A stretch of DNA of 64,000 nucleotides from assembly GCA_948567375.1 (NCBI GenBank), contig OX419762.1:27730608-27794607 (forward strand). The letters run 5' to 3'. Position numbers and translations under genes: made by a program. This document shows, piece after piece, positions 46,459 to 60,424 of the stretch. Position 1 is the first letter of the stretch; the number at the start of each line of letters is the position of its first letter. This stretch comes from Lunularia cruciata. Its lineage: Eukaryota > Streptophyta > Marchantiopsida > Lunulariales > Lunulariaceae. A model generated the notes under the pieces. The model did not search any database. It was given only the letters and a program-made list of their open reading frames with translations, and was not told the origin of the DNA.

Positions 46459-48189
46459 TCATATGTTGAGCTAGTTCCACTCTTTTGATCCTTTGCTTGA
46501 TACTTTTTATACATGGAAGAGAAAAACCTGATTTAAATGTTGGACAGTTATAATACTAAACTTTGAATTTAAAGAAGCATAGTTTGAACTTTGTTAGAAA
46601 GCATAGATATTTTTCTTTTTTGTTTTCTTGTTTTTTTTTTTTCTCTTGAATTTAGAATATGAAACAATGAGATGAATCATTACAACATTTTTATATGTTT
46701 TATTGATTGTATAGTGGATTTGTGCCTAATAACTCTAAGCAATCTTGTCATGCTTTCCATTCCATCTCTAATCCATGTATCCATCATTCTTGACCATCCA
46801 CATCATTCTTTACTTCAAAATCATAGTTTTTCTACTCATTTATCTTATTAGAGCTTTCTTTGGTTTCGTTACAAAATCATTATCAATAGATATCGAATGA
46901 CTTTTTGCATTTTTAAATGAATATGATGAATTTTATTCTTAGTCAATATTATGGTTTTTAAGTATTGGGAAAAAGAATTATATGAATTACTTCTAATATC
47001 AACATAAAATGAAGCCTATATTTTGGTTTTATTCTAATGTGTACTCTTATCCAATACTAGAAGGTAATGTAGCTTTTTTTTAATTATTTCATTAATCCCT
47101 TGAACACTATATATATTGACTGCAATTCATAATCTATTTCAACTTATTATACAAATCTATTTGTACAAATTCAAGCTTATATAAGTTACATTCGACTGGA
47201 ACGCTTGAGATATGAGGAAGTTAGAAGAAAGTGCATCTTCTTTATATTGTTCAATCCATATTTGATTTAATAATTACATTTCAATTCCCTCATCAAACCT
47301 ATTTGAATAAGGTTATCTTGATATTAACAATGTTTATTGTTGGATTGGAATGCACACTTTGTCTACTTTTAATGCTATGATGAATTCAATTTCAATTTTG
47401 TTGCATACATGTTCATTTATAGAATTTAATTTGAATATATATAACTAGGATTTGAAAGAATTTGGAAGTTAATGAATTCATTGTATAAATAAATAAATAT
47501 ATATATATATATGTGAGTTTTTTTAATTCTATAAAAAATGCTCAAATATAACATTAGAAATTTTGATATAAAAAATGTATTAAGGTTTATAATTAACAAG
47601 AAATATTCCATAAAAATTATTATATCAATTTATATCTAGTTATGAAGAAAATTGGACACACAAGAGTTAATTTATAATTTTGCATCAATCCTATATCTTT
47701 ATAAGATTTGATATAGACTTAGATAGATCTTAAATTAATCTCAACATTATTTTAGTACAAGCATTTAGCTTGCATTTTATGATTATATTTTTGTAATATG
47801 ATGAGTTAATAGTAAAGAGGGGTAGAAAAATATACTTGAAGATCAAGTTTAAAATACATAAATTTTACTTTCTACATTGAAGAAGGTTAGTGTCATGGAT
47901 TCTTTATTTAAATTTCTTATGCTACTCCTTAAATGGATCAAATTATAATACCATATAAAACATATTTAATTAAATAGAAATAATAAATATATTTATTTAT
48001 CAATATTTGGATAAGCATAAGCTAACTATTTGAAAGTAGTCTAAAATAGTCAAAAGCAAAAAATTATCTTTTGTTTTTAGTTGTTGGTGTGCAATTTATG
48101 GTCATATTCCATATTTAAATTATAAGCCCCCTCACATACTTGTAGAAATAATTTTCAAGTTGGTTTTCCTTAAATTTTCCTTTTCTTTT
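46459..48189. other. AT-rich spacer
   Basis: Very AT-rich with no supported gene. It includes a short AT microsatellite at about 47490-47512. Confidence 0.5.
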
Positions 48190-48782
48190 TGTAATACTCC
48201 AAGGACAAGAGAATTCTCCATGAGAGATATAAGAGAGAAAACACAAGTTTCACCCTTAATACTATGATGCACCATAAGAGCATTTTCTCTTTATTACATA
48301 GCAAAGAAGATACACTCAAAGGAAGCTCTACCCTTGCATCAGATATATGGATTGGTGATCTGTCAGTGAGTTCCATCCTTGGATTAGTTGTTTGGATGGG
48401 TGATATGTCAATCCTTGTTCTATTTAGTTGATCTAGTTGATCAAAAGGAATCTTTAAGGAATCTTCTTGTAGGGAGCTCAAAATCGCATGAATGAGGTAT
48501 TTTTGGAAAGCTCTCAACAAAAAAAATCATATGGGGAAGAAGGTAAGCCTTATCCCCTTCAAGAGAGTGTATTTTCCCTTTTAGAGGCCTAATGCATCCA
48601 TTTAGGTCTCCAAAATTGGCTCTAAAGTTTTTAGGCTATTTTTGGCTTTTGTCTTATTAGTAGAAGTACTCTTTTGGTGATACCTCTGTCTGATCTACCT
48701 AGCCCATTGTATATAAAATAATTTTAGATGTTACCTAGCCAATTTTCACCTCCAGAAAATATGTCTAACTACTTGTATTACA
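48190..48782 (-). mobile_element. Solo LTR, family T, copy B
   Basis: A 593-bp, more diverged copy with TGTAATACTCC and GTATTACA ends. The flanks (CTTTT and TTTTT) are a near but not exact target duplication, consistent with age. Confidence 0.82.
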
Positions 48783-50830
48783 TTTTTCTACCATTGATCA
48801 TAATAAAGATAATTATATTTTGCTTGAATTTACAAATAGAGTCCCTTCAAAAAATTCTTTAATTATAAATACCCCAAGACATGCTAATAGAATTCTATAA
48901 GAAAGATCTAACTTAAGCTTTTTGTTGGATATTTTTAGTAAGTGCAATAAATTCCATAAGGCATGGAATTTGAATATATGTCAAATACATCCAAATAACA
49001 ATATACATTATTCCAAGACTACTTAATCAACATATCCATAACATCAATAGAGATCTTTACATGAAATATAGACCACTTGTAAGCAATAGTCACCTTAATT
49101 CAAGCTTGTATCATGTTCAAATTGCAATAAACACAAATTACTCAAAAGTCCATATGTAAGCAATTTTACATCATTCAATAGAATTTGCAAACACAAGCTT
49201 TTATTAAGAATTTGGTGCATAAAATATTGCAAGTATCAATGTAGTTATTGTAAGAGACCTCCTATAAAATTAAATAGTAATGATAAATGCAAGTTAATTT
49301 GAAATCAATGACAAAGCACCCTCAAATAAATTGGCCAAGCACCCATTCATGCTCAATGAGTTTTGCAAAGAGAATTCTAAAGCAAGAAAATCCCCACATT
49401 TGAATTCTCTTTGCATGTGTTTAGTGGTGCATAAATAGAAAATTGAAGCAGTTTGGTGGTTGGTGTCACATTTAGGTGCCAATTTGCATGATAGATACCA
49501 TCCATTAGGAGTTGGGAGAAAGGTGAGAAGAAGATTCATTGATAAGAAAGGAAAAGAGGAGGTCTCAGGTGAAATCTGCATATTGATCAGTATGCCATAG
49601 TTAAGTACCCACAAACTATTGCGGATAGAAATAAAGAAGTTCATAGCCTAAGAATCCAACTTTCACAAGTGGAAGTAAGTTCAAATGATGCGTGTAGAAA
49701 TTGGGGAGATTGGCAGAATGGAGTGAAGAAGAGGATGGCAACATAGACATGTTAGTACTGCAATGGGGATTTTGTCTATGTGTGTAGGTATTTGAAGGAA
49801 CATATTGTAACAATTTGTAGTTCAAACATTTGTAAATTTTTTTGGGTGCTTGATGCTCTAGCTTTTAAACAAATTGTTAGGATAGACATGGAATCCTTTA
49901 GCACTTTAGTGAAAATTCTGAAAGAGCATGAAGTATTTAAAAGGAGGGAGGTGGGATGAAGCAAACCCCATATGACTTGAAGTACATTTAGAATTGGATT
50001 TATTAGGACACTACTCTGTGGCAAGAGGGATGAATCTTTGGGGTATCAATGCACATGCAACCACAACATTTGATTCTTGAGTAATAATAGCCATATTATT
50101 TATATTCTTGGGAGCCAAATGCAATGGCCAAGAATGGAGGAGAAATGTAGGATATAATTTCATCAATTTTGCAACGAGAAAGTTTGAAGGTGTGTAGGAT
50201 TAGTAGATGGAAAAAAATTTCTTTTAGCTCAAAGACCTACAATTGATGGGGAAATATATTTCAGCATGGAGAAGTCATACTACATTAATAGAAAAAAATG
50301 ATATGTGATGAAAAAGGAAAAATTATCCATTTTGATAGAGGTGAGATGTCCATGTTTCTATTGGTGATGAGATCTTGTGAAGGTTAATTCACTTGTGGCG
50401 GTTGTACTTGCATCTTTCATTGTGAGTTGCTTCTTGGATGTGGTGCAAGTATGCATGGTTCCTATCATGATATAACATGTTTGAAGAAATAGAATCTTTA
50501 GTCAAAATTGAACCAAAGAGGAGCTTGTATTGCATTTGAGTTCCATCAATACTTATTGAGTGTTTTTTAGATATGTACCAATGGCTCATTTAGTTCCTTC
50601 AATACTTATTGAGTGTTTTTTAAGATATGTACCAATGGCTCATTTAATTCTTTCATTTAAATAGGTGCACACCTAAGATAAGAAAGATTTCAATCTTTGT
50701 GTAGCAAGGGCCCATATGATCAATTAGTATTTTGAAAGGAAGATGAAATTCTTTATTTGAGCTAAGAGTGCAATTAAATAATAGAATGAGGAAGAATTAT
50801 CTACTTTGATGGATATGTGTAATAATTTGT
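48783..50830. other. Spacer with a 59-bp tandem duplication
   Basis: No supported gene. Minus-strand frames at 49294-49644 and 49616-50024 have no recognisable domain. A unit containing CAATACTTATTGAGTG and GTACCAATGGCTCATTT occurs twice in tandem at about 50540-50655. Confidence 0.5.
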
Positions 50831-50837
50831 GGAGATG

Positions 50838-51410
50838 AGAACCCCCAAGAGAAACACAAGAGAGAAACACAACACAAAGCTTCACACTCAATACTCCGAT
50901 GCCCCAAAGAAGCACTTTGTCTTTATTATATAGCAAAGAGGATCTCCTCAAAGGAAGCTCCATCCTTGGATCAAATACATGGATTAGTGATATGTCAGCA
51001 AGCTCCACTCTTAGATTATATATATGGATGGGTGACATGTATGTCCTTGTCCTATTTGGTTGGTCAAACAAGTTTGACTAGAGGGAATCTTCTTGTAGGA
51101 AGTTCAGAATCACATAGGTGAGGTATTGATAGAAAGCTCTCAATGAGACTAACATTGAAGGGAGGAGTAAGGCAAGCCTTTCTTCATAGGGGTAAATGTA
51201 TCTATCTTTGAGGCCTTATTCATCCATTTAGGCCTCCAAAATTGCCTCTAAAGTTTTCAAGGTGTTTTCAACTCTTGCGCTATTAGTGGAAGTACTCATT
51301 TGGTGATGCCTCTATTTGTTGATCTACTTAGTCCATCATATATAAAATCTTTCTAGATGTTACCAAACTAATTTTCACCTCTAGATAATATATCTAGCTA
51401 TTTGTATTTT
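50838..51410 (-). mobile_element. Degraded LTR, family T, copy C
   Basis: The middle of the sequence (TCTTTATTATATAGCAAAGAG, GGATGGGTGACATGT, TTGGTTGGTCAAACAAG) matches copies A, B and D, but both termini are eroded and no target duplication is recognisable. Confidence 0.75.
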
Positions 51411-52000
51411 TGGTACTCACATTTTTTGTTTTGAGTTTTAAGGAAGAAGTGCATTGGTAAAGCCAAAGAAGGGCTAAATGAGGAAGAGACACAAAGAATC
51501 GTGTGTTATAGTGTAAACTTGAAGTCAACCTTGGGTCAAAGTTAGAAGGACTCGGGTCAAATGGATGGAAGTATGAAAGCAAAGACAAAGGACTTTGCAT
51601 CAAGATGCACAATTGATCCAAAGAACCTGTAACACTTTTCCTTGGGTTTTGCTAATCAAGAAAGTATGTGGGAAGAAAGTGACTACCTCGGGACCAAGAT
51701 GATCTTGAAAGTGATAGGAAAACAACCCGTAGAATTGGTGGAAAATGATTGAAGAATGACCGATCAGCAAAGGACTATAAAATTAAGATTTTGTCAAGGA
51801 AGCATTGCAATGTTGAGAAGGTATCTTGTTCCTATTCAAAGTCAACACAAAAGGAATGAAAACTGCAAATGCACAAGAAGAGTGGGTTAGAGTCTCAAGT
51901 TTGATCTTCCATAAGTAGAGAGTGAAGAAGCCCATGATGGCCCCAAAGGGAAATAAGCAGAGTGCGGTGAGGAGTGTGAGGGGTCTTGCAATTTGCCAAT
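51411..52000. other. Spacer without a recognised gene
   Basis: No domain or RNA motif seen. Confidence 0.4.
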
Positions 52001-54390
52001 TAGATGTAGTGGTAAGGATCAAAGTCTTGTCCAAACTTTGCATCACATTTTTGGCCTAGAATTGGAATTTGAGCTTTCTAGGGTTCATGGTAGAGATCAC
52101 TGCAAGTAATTGTAAGGATGGACCCAAGCATGAGGGGAAGAGAGGAAATCCTACTCAATGGACTAAGTCAGATTGGAGATTAGTCTTGGGAAGAGAAGCA
52201 GGAGAGGTAGGCGGTGTCACCTTCTATTGGAAGTGTGATGCTTTGGAAGAAACTATTGAGGTGAGGAATTCTTTTAGTAGACCTTGCACCAAGAACGGGC
52301 ACAAGGTAGATAGTTGTAAAGCTCTAGTGAAAAGAGGGATTGTGAGCGCAATGATGGTTATGTTCAAGCCAAAGCAAACTACCTATGTAACAATGCAATA
52401 TGCAATATTCTTTCATAAGATGTTTGTAGGAGAAGTGGTGGATTGGGGGAAGTGTTTGCACCAACAAGTGGGGTAGATGATCATTAGTTGGAGAATATAT
52501 ATGCTGCCTCACTACTTTTTACCCTTTGCATCCCACTTCTACTTTGGGCTGAACCTGTTGAGCTCAGAGGAGAGAGGAAGGATTGTGTCCTATTTTCACC
52601 CCGATTTGCAAAGAGACGCAGATGGAGATGAATGATATTACATTGAGCGGGTTTGTGAAGGTGACAACTTTTATCTAAAGAGTGGAAAGGAGAATATAGT
52701 GGTAGTGTACATCCCCATGCCAAGAAAGAGAAGTAGACCCAAAGGATGAATCATGCTGATGCAGCCCCAAAAGATACAAAGTCTCAATTTAAAGTCCGCA
52801 CAAATGGAAGGGAAGGAATTGACCTTGGAAGAAGAATCAGCAAGAGAAACAGAGTTGAAGGAAGAATCCTCAAAAGCCAAAGAAGAATTTGCACTATAGA
52901 GCAAAGAGTCAAGCAGTGGTAGCAAAGGAGAAGCCTAAGTTCAACAATTGAGAGGAGGGATTGCTGGAGAAGGAGAGCATGAGTTCCATGAGGCGATCAA
53001 CTGAATGGAAGGAGGAGATAAGCCAAGTCTGGAGTTGCCAACAAATGAGCTAGAAGATGGTAGTATAGGAGAGGTTGCCTAGGTCTTTCCAAGGGTGGCA
53101 AGAACAAAGAGAAGTGCTCATGTGGTGGTTGTCGGACCAAGTAAAGCTGAGAACAAAGAAGAGAGCTTGGAAGGCAAGACTTTGAAGATACAAGCATTGC
53201 ATCTTTGAAGTAAGGCGCCAGCTGAAGAAACGGCTACTAGCAACAAAGATAGAAAGGACAATGATGGTGGAGTTGAGTACCTATCAAAGGTTGTGTGTCC
53301 TTTGTTGGTGCTTTTGCAATAGAAGAGAGTAGATTTGAGGAGCCATCATCCAAAAGTGAGGGATGAGTTGGAGGTAGTGAAAAAGTGGAGTGAGAAGACC
53401 TTGGTGTTGAGGATTAAGCTAACCCAAGGAGAGAAGGAAGCCACAAAACGTTGGGCTGAAGCAGTTCTTTGGAAGAAAAGCTCGAATGCCTTGTAGGAGA
53501 GTTTTATGAATTATAGCAAAGAGTTGAAGGAGCAAAAGGCATTGGTTGAGCACATGAAATGGGAAGTTGCTGATGCACAAGTCAAGGTCATACACTTGAA
53601 GGTGATTGTAGTGGTGATGGAACAAGAGCTAGAGAGCTTGAAGAAGAGCGCAATAGAGAAGGACCAAGTTTGGCAACAAGAATTGGTAGAATGTACTCAA
53701 GAGGAAGAAGAATTGCGGGGGTTGCTTTGAGGAATGAAAGGTTGATTAGTCTAGTATGTGCAAGAGAAGGAGGCACATAACACTAAATTTGAGGATAAAT
53801 TGATGATGCATTGAAACAAGTTAGATGCATAGAGAAATAAGGAGAAAGTATTTCCGAGTGAAGAGTCGGATGAAGTGGCTGTAGTGGTGATGAAGTTGAA
53901 AGTGATGTTGAGTACCAAAGTTGAAGGGAAGTTGGAAGAAGCGAGACTGCATGAGTTGAAGTTGATTGTGCAGGAAACTTGGGAGAGGAAAGCAAAGGAT
54001 GTAGATATGAACAATTTGATGAATCTCCTAAGAGATAGAGTTTATAGGAAGATGTTAGACATAGGAGACAATGTGAGTCTCATATTAGATTTTACTAGAT
54101 AGGATTTAGATATACTTCATAGTGATATGAAGATGAATACAAAGTCCAAAGTTGTGGAAGTAGGAGTGCAAGTGTCTTTGGGTGAGCTACCTAAGACATT
54201 AGAGAAGAGTGGGTTGCAAGATGAAGAAGTAGATAGATTATCCATAAGTGCAATTGTAGTTCAGAGTGAAGAAGTAGTAGAAATAGAAGATATAGGAGTA
54301 GTATTAGAGAGACCCAAAGAAGGAGAAATTGTTGAAGGAACATTGGGTTTGGAAGCCAAGATCAAGGTTGACATTGGATTGGATTAGAAA
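52001..54390 (+). pseudogene. Decayed coiled-coil coding region, unrecognised
   Basis: Open patches at 52069-52476, 53506-53730, 53875-54102 and 54127-54387 run in the same direction and are rich in Lys, Glu and Leu with heptad-like spacing. The first has a W-x-K-x-D-W patch and CTKNGH, a possible zinc-knuckle remnant. The whole looks like one long protein now broken by stops. It may be a gag-like or other repeat-borne protein; no known family is recognised. Confidence 0.35.
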
Positions 54391-57229
54391 AAGTTTGAGA
54401 TTTGAAGGGGTAGATATGAAGAGGTGGTTTGCCATTTGGATCCAGAGGTCGGTAAAGTTGTTGTAGAATGGTATACTTGTTAGATAATTGTTGAAGTGCT
54501 CAACCTATTTAAAGGAAGCATTCACAATGTTATGTTGTTCAGTATTTATTATTTCAAAGTTGAGTAAAGCAAAGTACTGTAATTCAATGCTCGTCATTTC
54601 AACTTAACTCCAAGTATCAATCTTGTGTGTGTGTGTTTGTGAGTGTTTGGAGAATTTTGAAGTGCAAGTTAGTAAGATTGTTGGATGTTGGATTCCGTAG
54701 CTTTGGTTTCATTTAGTGTGTTTGATCTTGAGTGGATAGCAATCAAAGCAATACCTTGAAGAATTGTAGTGTTAGTAATATCCTGCCTTGGTGAGTGTAG
54801 TATGGGGTTGATGCAAAGCAATTTTAATCAAGGAAGTTGTGCTTTTAGTGGAGGAGTGGAACAAAATTCTGAGGTGAGATCATTTTGTAATGAAGTAGCT
54901 TGCTTTGGAAGAATCTAAATCATCACAATCAAAGTTGTTTTGGAAAGATTTGATGGTATTGTGATTATGGAGTGTTAATTTATGACAAGACTACAAGTCA
55001 ATGCTTGTTACTCTCTTCTTGATTATTTTCTACTTGAGAGATTAAAGACAAACTCAAGAAGAACTACATTGTGACTGTTTACTTTGTATTAGACCATTTT
55101 TGACTCGTAACTTTGTGTGAACAAACATTTACTTATTGATTACCGCAAAAGTGATACTTTTTGGGTTGTCACAATATTACAATATGGACATGTATTATCT
55201 TTTATAACGTCCTCATTGACTGATATGATGTGTGGGTATAGGACAATGACAATGTTAGAGAAGAAGAGGCATGTTAATTCTATGATATTATGTAGGGTAT
55301 TGGTGGGAATTACAACATTTTAGGGAGGAAACTAGAGTTTCATTTATAAAAAGCTATATTTCCTTCAATCGTAGTCTAGGTAGAAACCTAGTCTAGGCAG
55401 GTTTCTGTATAAATCCGAATGATAATAAAATCTTATGCAAATTTGCATGATCTATTTTTATGATTTCAATTCATGGTAGGATTTGCTTGCATGTTTCCAA
55501 TTTATGGTAGGATTTGCTCCACAAGAAGTTGGGATTTGATTGCATGTGTTAAGGTTAATGAAGATTTTAGTTGGATAGAGAGTAGAGTTTGCTTAGGAAT
55601 AGGATGTGGATTGCTAGGGAGAATTTTTTTTTAGGGAGAATGCTTTCTCAATTGTTGGTAAAAATTTTATGGGTTACATTTGGGAAGTTGAGGATGTAAT
55701 TGGTTATGTGGTTATTCACAAAAAGGAACCTTCAAATTTATTTTCTTGTGTGATTTAAAGGTTTCTTGATAGATGAAAGGTAGTTAATGATTTATATAGA
55801 TATTTAGGGAATTTATTTAAGGGTTTTATTGTGGATGGAAGATATATTGATTCAAGATTTATATAGATATTCAAAGAGTTCAAAGGAATATTCAAAACTT
55901 GATGGGTATAAAAGGAGCATTAGAGGATTTTTCCTAATTTTTAGTGAATCAATTGATAGTGGGGTGGTGGGGGGGGGGAGAAACTGAGTAGAGTGTCAAT
56001 TTGAAAATTTGCAAAGAGTTTAAAGCCAAGAGGTCCATTTCAAATAGTTTTTTATGTTTCTAGATTATTGGCAATTTCCTTGAAGAGAGGAGAGAAAGAG
56101 GTTTCTTGATTTTTCATATTTTCACAAACAGGAGCAATGAAAGAGAAAAAGAGTGCTATTCAAAAATTGTCCATTTAGAAATGTTTGAATGCACATGTAC
56201 AAGTTTATACAAGTTTAAGTGGCATGAGCAAGGCCCAACTTAAAATAGCCAAGAGTAGAGGGAATGAAGTGCCACAAGCATGCCCTATCCTTAAGATAGC
56301 AAAGAGGAGAGGGGAGAGAGAGGAGGGAGTTTGCAGTAGAAAAGAAGAGTTTCGGTAGAGATGGTGATACAAAAATAACATACATAAGAGTTTGGGTATA
56401 ATAGTTTAGGATAGAAGAGTTATAGAAATTTGAGAGGAGTGAGGGAGGGTGAGACAATGATAGAAATTCAAGAAGAATGCACAAGGAAAAGACTGTGAGA
56501 AACCCAAACATAGTGAGAAAAAAAATGTAAAGAGAGGAGTGCTATAGATTTGAGAATGAATCCTCTTGAATGGGAGAAGGTTTGAGATCTTCCAAACATG
56601 GAAGATATGAATAAAGGCCCAAGGCTGGTTGGGTTTCATCCAATAGAAGATAACATGACCCATATCAATTGGGCACGGTTGGACAAGACTCAAAGCAAGC
56701 CATCTATGGAAGCAATTCAAGAGGCCAATCTTGACTTCCTTTGCCTCAATGTTGCAAGTGGCCTTGAATACTCTTACTCCTGTGTAAGTAAATCTCCACA
56801 AATTATGATTCAAAATTCCAATTTTTGATTTCTAGACTTCCCACAGTTGCAATCAAGACCAAAACTCAAAACCATATGCAAGCAAAGCTCCTCCTTATTG
56901 CAAGAAAATTCAACCCTAAACCCAAGCAAATCAAGAGCAAGAGTGAAGCCACAACTAAACCCAAGCAAAGCTGACTTTGATGCAAGGAAAGCCCATATTT
57001 TGAGCAAGGTCTTATTTCAAGCAAGCAAATCCCAACCTCCTTGCAAGCTAGTGATACTTGCCTTGGTAAGCAAAATCCACACCACTTGAGCAAAGCCATT
57101 TTTTTTGTGAACAATTCTCTTGCTTTGCAAGCAAAGCCGTGGATTGTACTTTGACTTGGTTGGATGTTTCTTGCACTTGAGATTCTTGCATTTTAGAATT
57201 TTGAGGTTTTATGTTGATAATGTGTTGTT
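54391..57229. other. AT-rich spacer with poly-G run and a GCAAAACC-type tract
   Basis: No supported gene. A G-run lies at about 55965-55978. A tract of AAGCAAA.CC motifs at 56840-57150 precedes copy 2 of family E, as the 4270-4790 tract precedes copy 1. Confidence 0.45.
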
Positions 57230-58192
57230 GGTGGATTTTTGTATTGAGGTTGTGAGACTTTGGACTGCACAATGCACATATGGATGATAGGGAGAGACCT
57301 TTCTCTTTGACCTTGGATAGCATTAGTTATGTATTTTCTTTGGGTAGTGGGAGTACAAGGAAGAAGAGATATGTTCCTTATGGATTGGTGTAGGATTTGT
57401 TTTTTATTTGGGAGTTCATTGCCAAGAGATATTTGGTGAGACAATGTGTACTTGACATTGAGACCATTTTTCCAAATATTTTGCGCACTTCTCATCCCCA
57501 CCTAGAGGCTGATGGTGGTAGATGGGCATATTATCTTGCATGTGGAGACCAGGTTGGTAGGGACTAGCAAGGATTAAAATTGTTTGAAGTAGATATTGCT
57601 TGTAATTGAGGCCAAGTTGTTGTACTTGTAGAGGTAACTTAAACATTTGGATGGTAAACATTTCAAATAGAGCTTTGTGGGATAGTTTTTTACCCACCTA
57701 TTCATGGAGAGTGGAATAATGGGTGAGGAGTAAGTTACATACAACAACATCCATACAAAGGAGGTCTTTGAGGATGCATAGGAGGACCATGAGGATCAAG
57801 AAGATGGTGAGTGAGAGAGAGTTGTGAGCTTTCATGAAAATTTCATGTTTGCATTTGTATTACTTTTACTCTTGTCAATAAAAAATGTGTTCCTAAAATT
57901 TTATATGATTTTATTGAAAACTTGAAACCTTTATGATTCCAGTGAAAACTTTGATTTAATTTTGATATTGAAAACTCAGAGTTAATTTTAATATGTATTT
58001 GTGTGTAGGTCATTTTACCATGTTATTTCTTTAGATGACACTCTATCCCATGTTGTTGTTTTAGAAGACCCCCTACCTCCTACTCCCTACTCCACTTGGG
58101 CCAAGAGAGTGAGGCTAGAGCTAGGGAGACCACATTGGTGGAGAGAGAGTGCCTTATTCTTGAGAGAGAAGGTATTCTTGTTGAGCATGAGA

Positions 58193-59382
58193 ATCATTTC
58201 ACTACTACAAAGAAGACTAGCATTGAAAGATTGGCAAAGTAAGAGTACTCTAGTTGAGCATGAGGACCATTTACCTATTGAAGAAAGGACTTGAGTTGAG
58301 AGATTGGCTGAGTTAGAACATACTCTAGCTTAGTGCAAAGATCATTTCACTCCTATAGAGAGGAACTAAGGTTGGTTGATTAGATTGGTTGAGTTAGAGT
58401 GTACTCTAGTTTGAGTGCAAAGATCATTTCACTACTACAAAGAGGACCAAGGTTGAGCAATTGGCCAAATTAGAGGATACTCTAGCTAATTATGAGGATC
58501 ATTTCACTACTATAGAGAGGAATAAGGTTGAAAGATTAGCCAAGTTAGAGTGTACTCTAGTAGAGCACTGTAATACCAAGAGCTAACCATATGATCTAGA
58601 TGTAAAATTTGGTTTGGTAACATCTAGACTGATGTTATACATGATGGTCAAAACAGATAAGATAGAAGTATCACCAAAAGAGTACTTCTACTAATAGGGC
58701 AAAAACCAAAATAGACTTGAGAACCTTAGAACCAATAGCTAGACATATGATTTAAAGGTGAGAATTGGTTTGGTAACATCTGGAAGGATGTTACACATGA
58801 TGGGCTAAACAGATCAGAAAGAGGTATCACCAAAAGGGGACTTCTACTAATAGAGTAGGAACCAAAATATGCTTGATATCTTTGAAGGCAAATTTGGAGG
58901 CCTAAACGGATGAATTAGGCCTAAAAAATGTGCAGATTCTCCCTCCAACAAAGGAAATTTTGGCCTTTCCTCCCTCCTCCATTGTCTCGTCGAGAGCTTT
59001 CCAATGGTACCTTACGTGATTTTGAGATTCCTACAGGAAGATTCCCTAAAAGATTCTCTCTGGTCAAAGCTTGTTTGACCAACCAGGACCTAGACCAGAC
59101 ATGTCACCCATCCAAGTAAGTAATCCAAGGGTGGAGCTTGCTGACATGTCACCTACTGTGTCCCTAATCCTATGGTGGAGCTTCCTTGGAGGAGATCCTC
59201 TTTGTCTATATAATAAAGAGAAGGTGCTCCTTTGGGGCATCAAATGTTTGAGTGTGCAATCTGTGTTTTCTCTCTTCTCTTGTCCTCAGAGTATTACAAG
59301 CACAAGGATCATTTCACTACTACAACAAGGACTAGAGTCAAGAGATTGACTAAGTTAAATAGGCTTGTGTCTTACCAAGAGG
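58193..59382 (+). repeat. 75-bp tandem repeat (25-residue coiled-coil-like unit), split by an LTR
   Basis: Units start at about 58193, 58266, 58341, 58423, 58498 and, beyond the LTR, 59308. Each holds ATCATTTCACTACTA, GTTGA.AGATTGGC and AGTTAGAG.ATACTCTAG. Translation gives a 25-residue unit with HFTT, RLAKLE and TL patches, likely helical. One unit is 82 bp because of a short insertion. Confidence 0.85.
58569..59298 (+). mobile_element. Solo LTR, family T, copy D
   Basis: A 730-bp LTR from TGTAATACCAAG to GAGTATTACA, opposite in strand to copies A-C. The target duplication AGCAC is exact at 58564-58568 and 59299-59303. A TATA-like CTATATAATAAAG lies near 59206. Confidence 0.95.
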
Positions 59383-59786
59383 CTATGGCTAAGGAGTTGA
59401 GGACTATAGAGGAGTTTTACTCTCAAAAGTTGACTATTACCATAGAGATGTTAGAGGAGTTTGAATCAGGAGCTTATGAGGAGATTGAGGGTATGGAGAT
59501 AGCCATATATATGGATACTCAAATAGACATTGTATAGAGGGGTACTCATGAGACTTAGATTGAGCATATAGAGAGTTTCACTTATGAGAGTTAGACAAAG
59601 AGTACAAAGAGTGTCACTCATGAGCCTAGGGGAGAGCTTGATGTTCTTACATCCAACATGGATATTATTTCTTAAAGACCTTAAGTGTTGGATGACCTTG
59701 CAATCCCTCCCACTTTCAAACATACACATGAAGAGTCACATGAGAAGAGGAGTATGACCTTATTTTGTGACTTTCTAGAATTAGGA

Positions 59787-59812
59787 TGTTGAGAGAGAGA
59801 GAGAGAGAGAGG
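59787..59812. repeat. (GA)n microsatellite
   Basis: About a dozen GA units inside family E copy 2. Confidence 0.85.
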
Positions 59813-60424
59813 ATGTGTAGATCTAGATAGTTCATTCCATGGATCATTTATGCTCATAATAGCTGAAGGTAGAGTTTGATTTGGATCTTGATTGTCTTGT
59901 AGATATTATAAGGAAAAAAATTCCTCTTTTTGTATAGTGGAGTACCTTGGTAGAGCAGTAAGGGTGGTCCCATTATAAAGGTAGGAGTACATTTAGTTAT
60001 GTACTATAGCCAAAAGTAAGAGATTTTGTGGAGTATTGTCTAACTTGGTTTGAGGTTATCATTTAGATGAATGACACAAGAGTAGAGGTAGAGCATCTCC
60101 TTTGATCTATGGAGAATGAGGGTTTCCTTCCTTTGAGAGTACTTACAAGGGAGGGACTCATGGCCTTGCTTCATGTAGAAGATGGATATAAGGATAGGTT
60201 TTGAGGTTTCAGATATAGACCTTATGGTGCATTTACAACTTTGGGTCTATGCCTTCAAGATATATTGATAGTTGATAGTGCAATTCTTCCATATCATAGG
60301 AACCACTCCCATGGTGCTACTCATCTTCCAACATTTAGTCCCTTTCTAACAAGAGTAAGAGATTACATACTTGATCATGGGACCTTTTTGAGAGCTCACT
60401 CAAATATATTCCAAGCATATACAC

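Larger units (their letters stand above)
57230..60424 (+). repeat. Repeat family E, copy 2
   Basis: Matches 4830-6760 plus 12401-13020 in order and strand. It contains the GSG patch near 57345, an AATAAA near 57880, the 75-bp tandem repeats, a GGGGAGAGCTTGATGT patch near 59630 (like 6260) and the DILIVDSA patch near 60260. It is interrupted at 58569 by a solo LTR. No enzyme motif was recognised. Confidence 0.62.
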
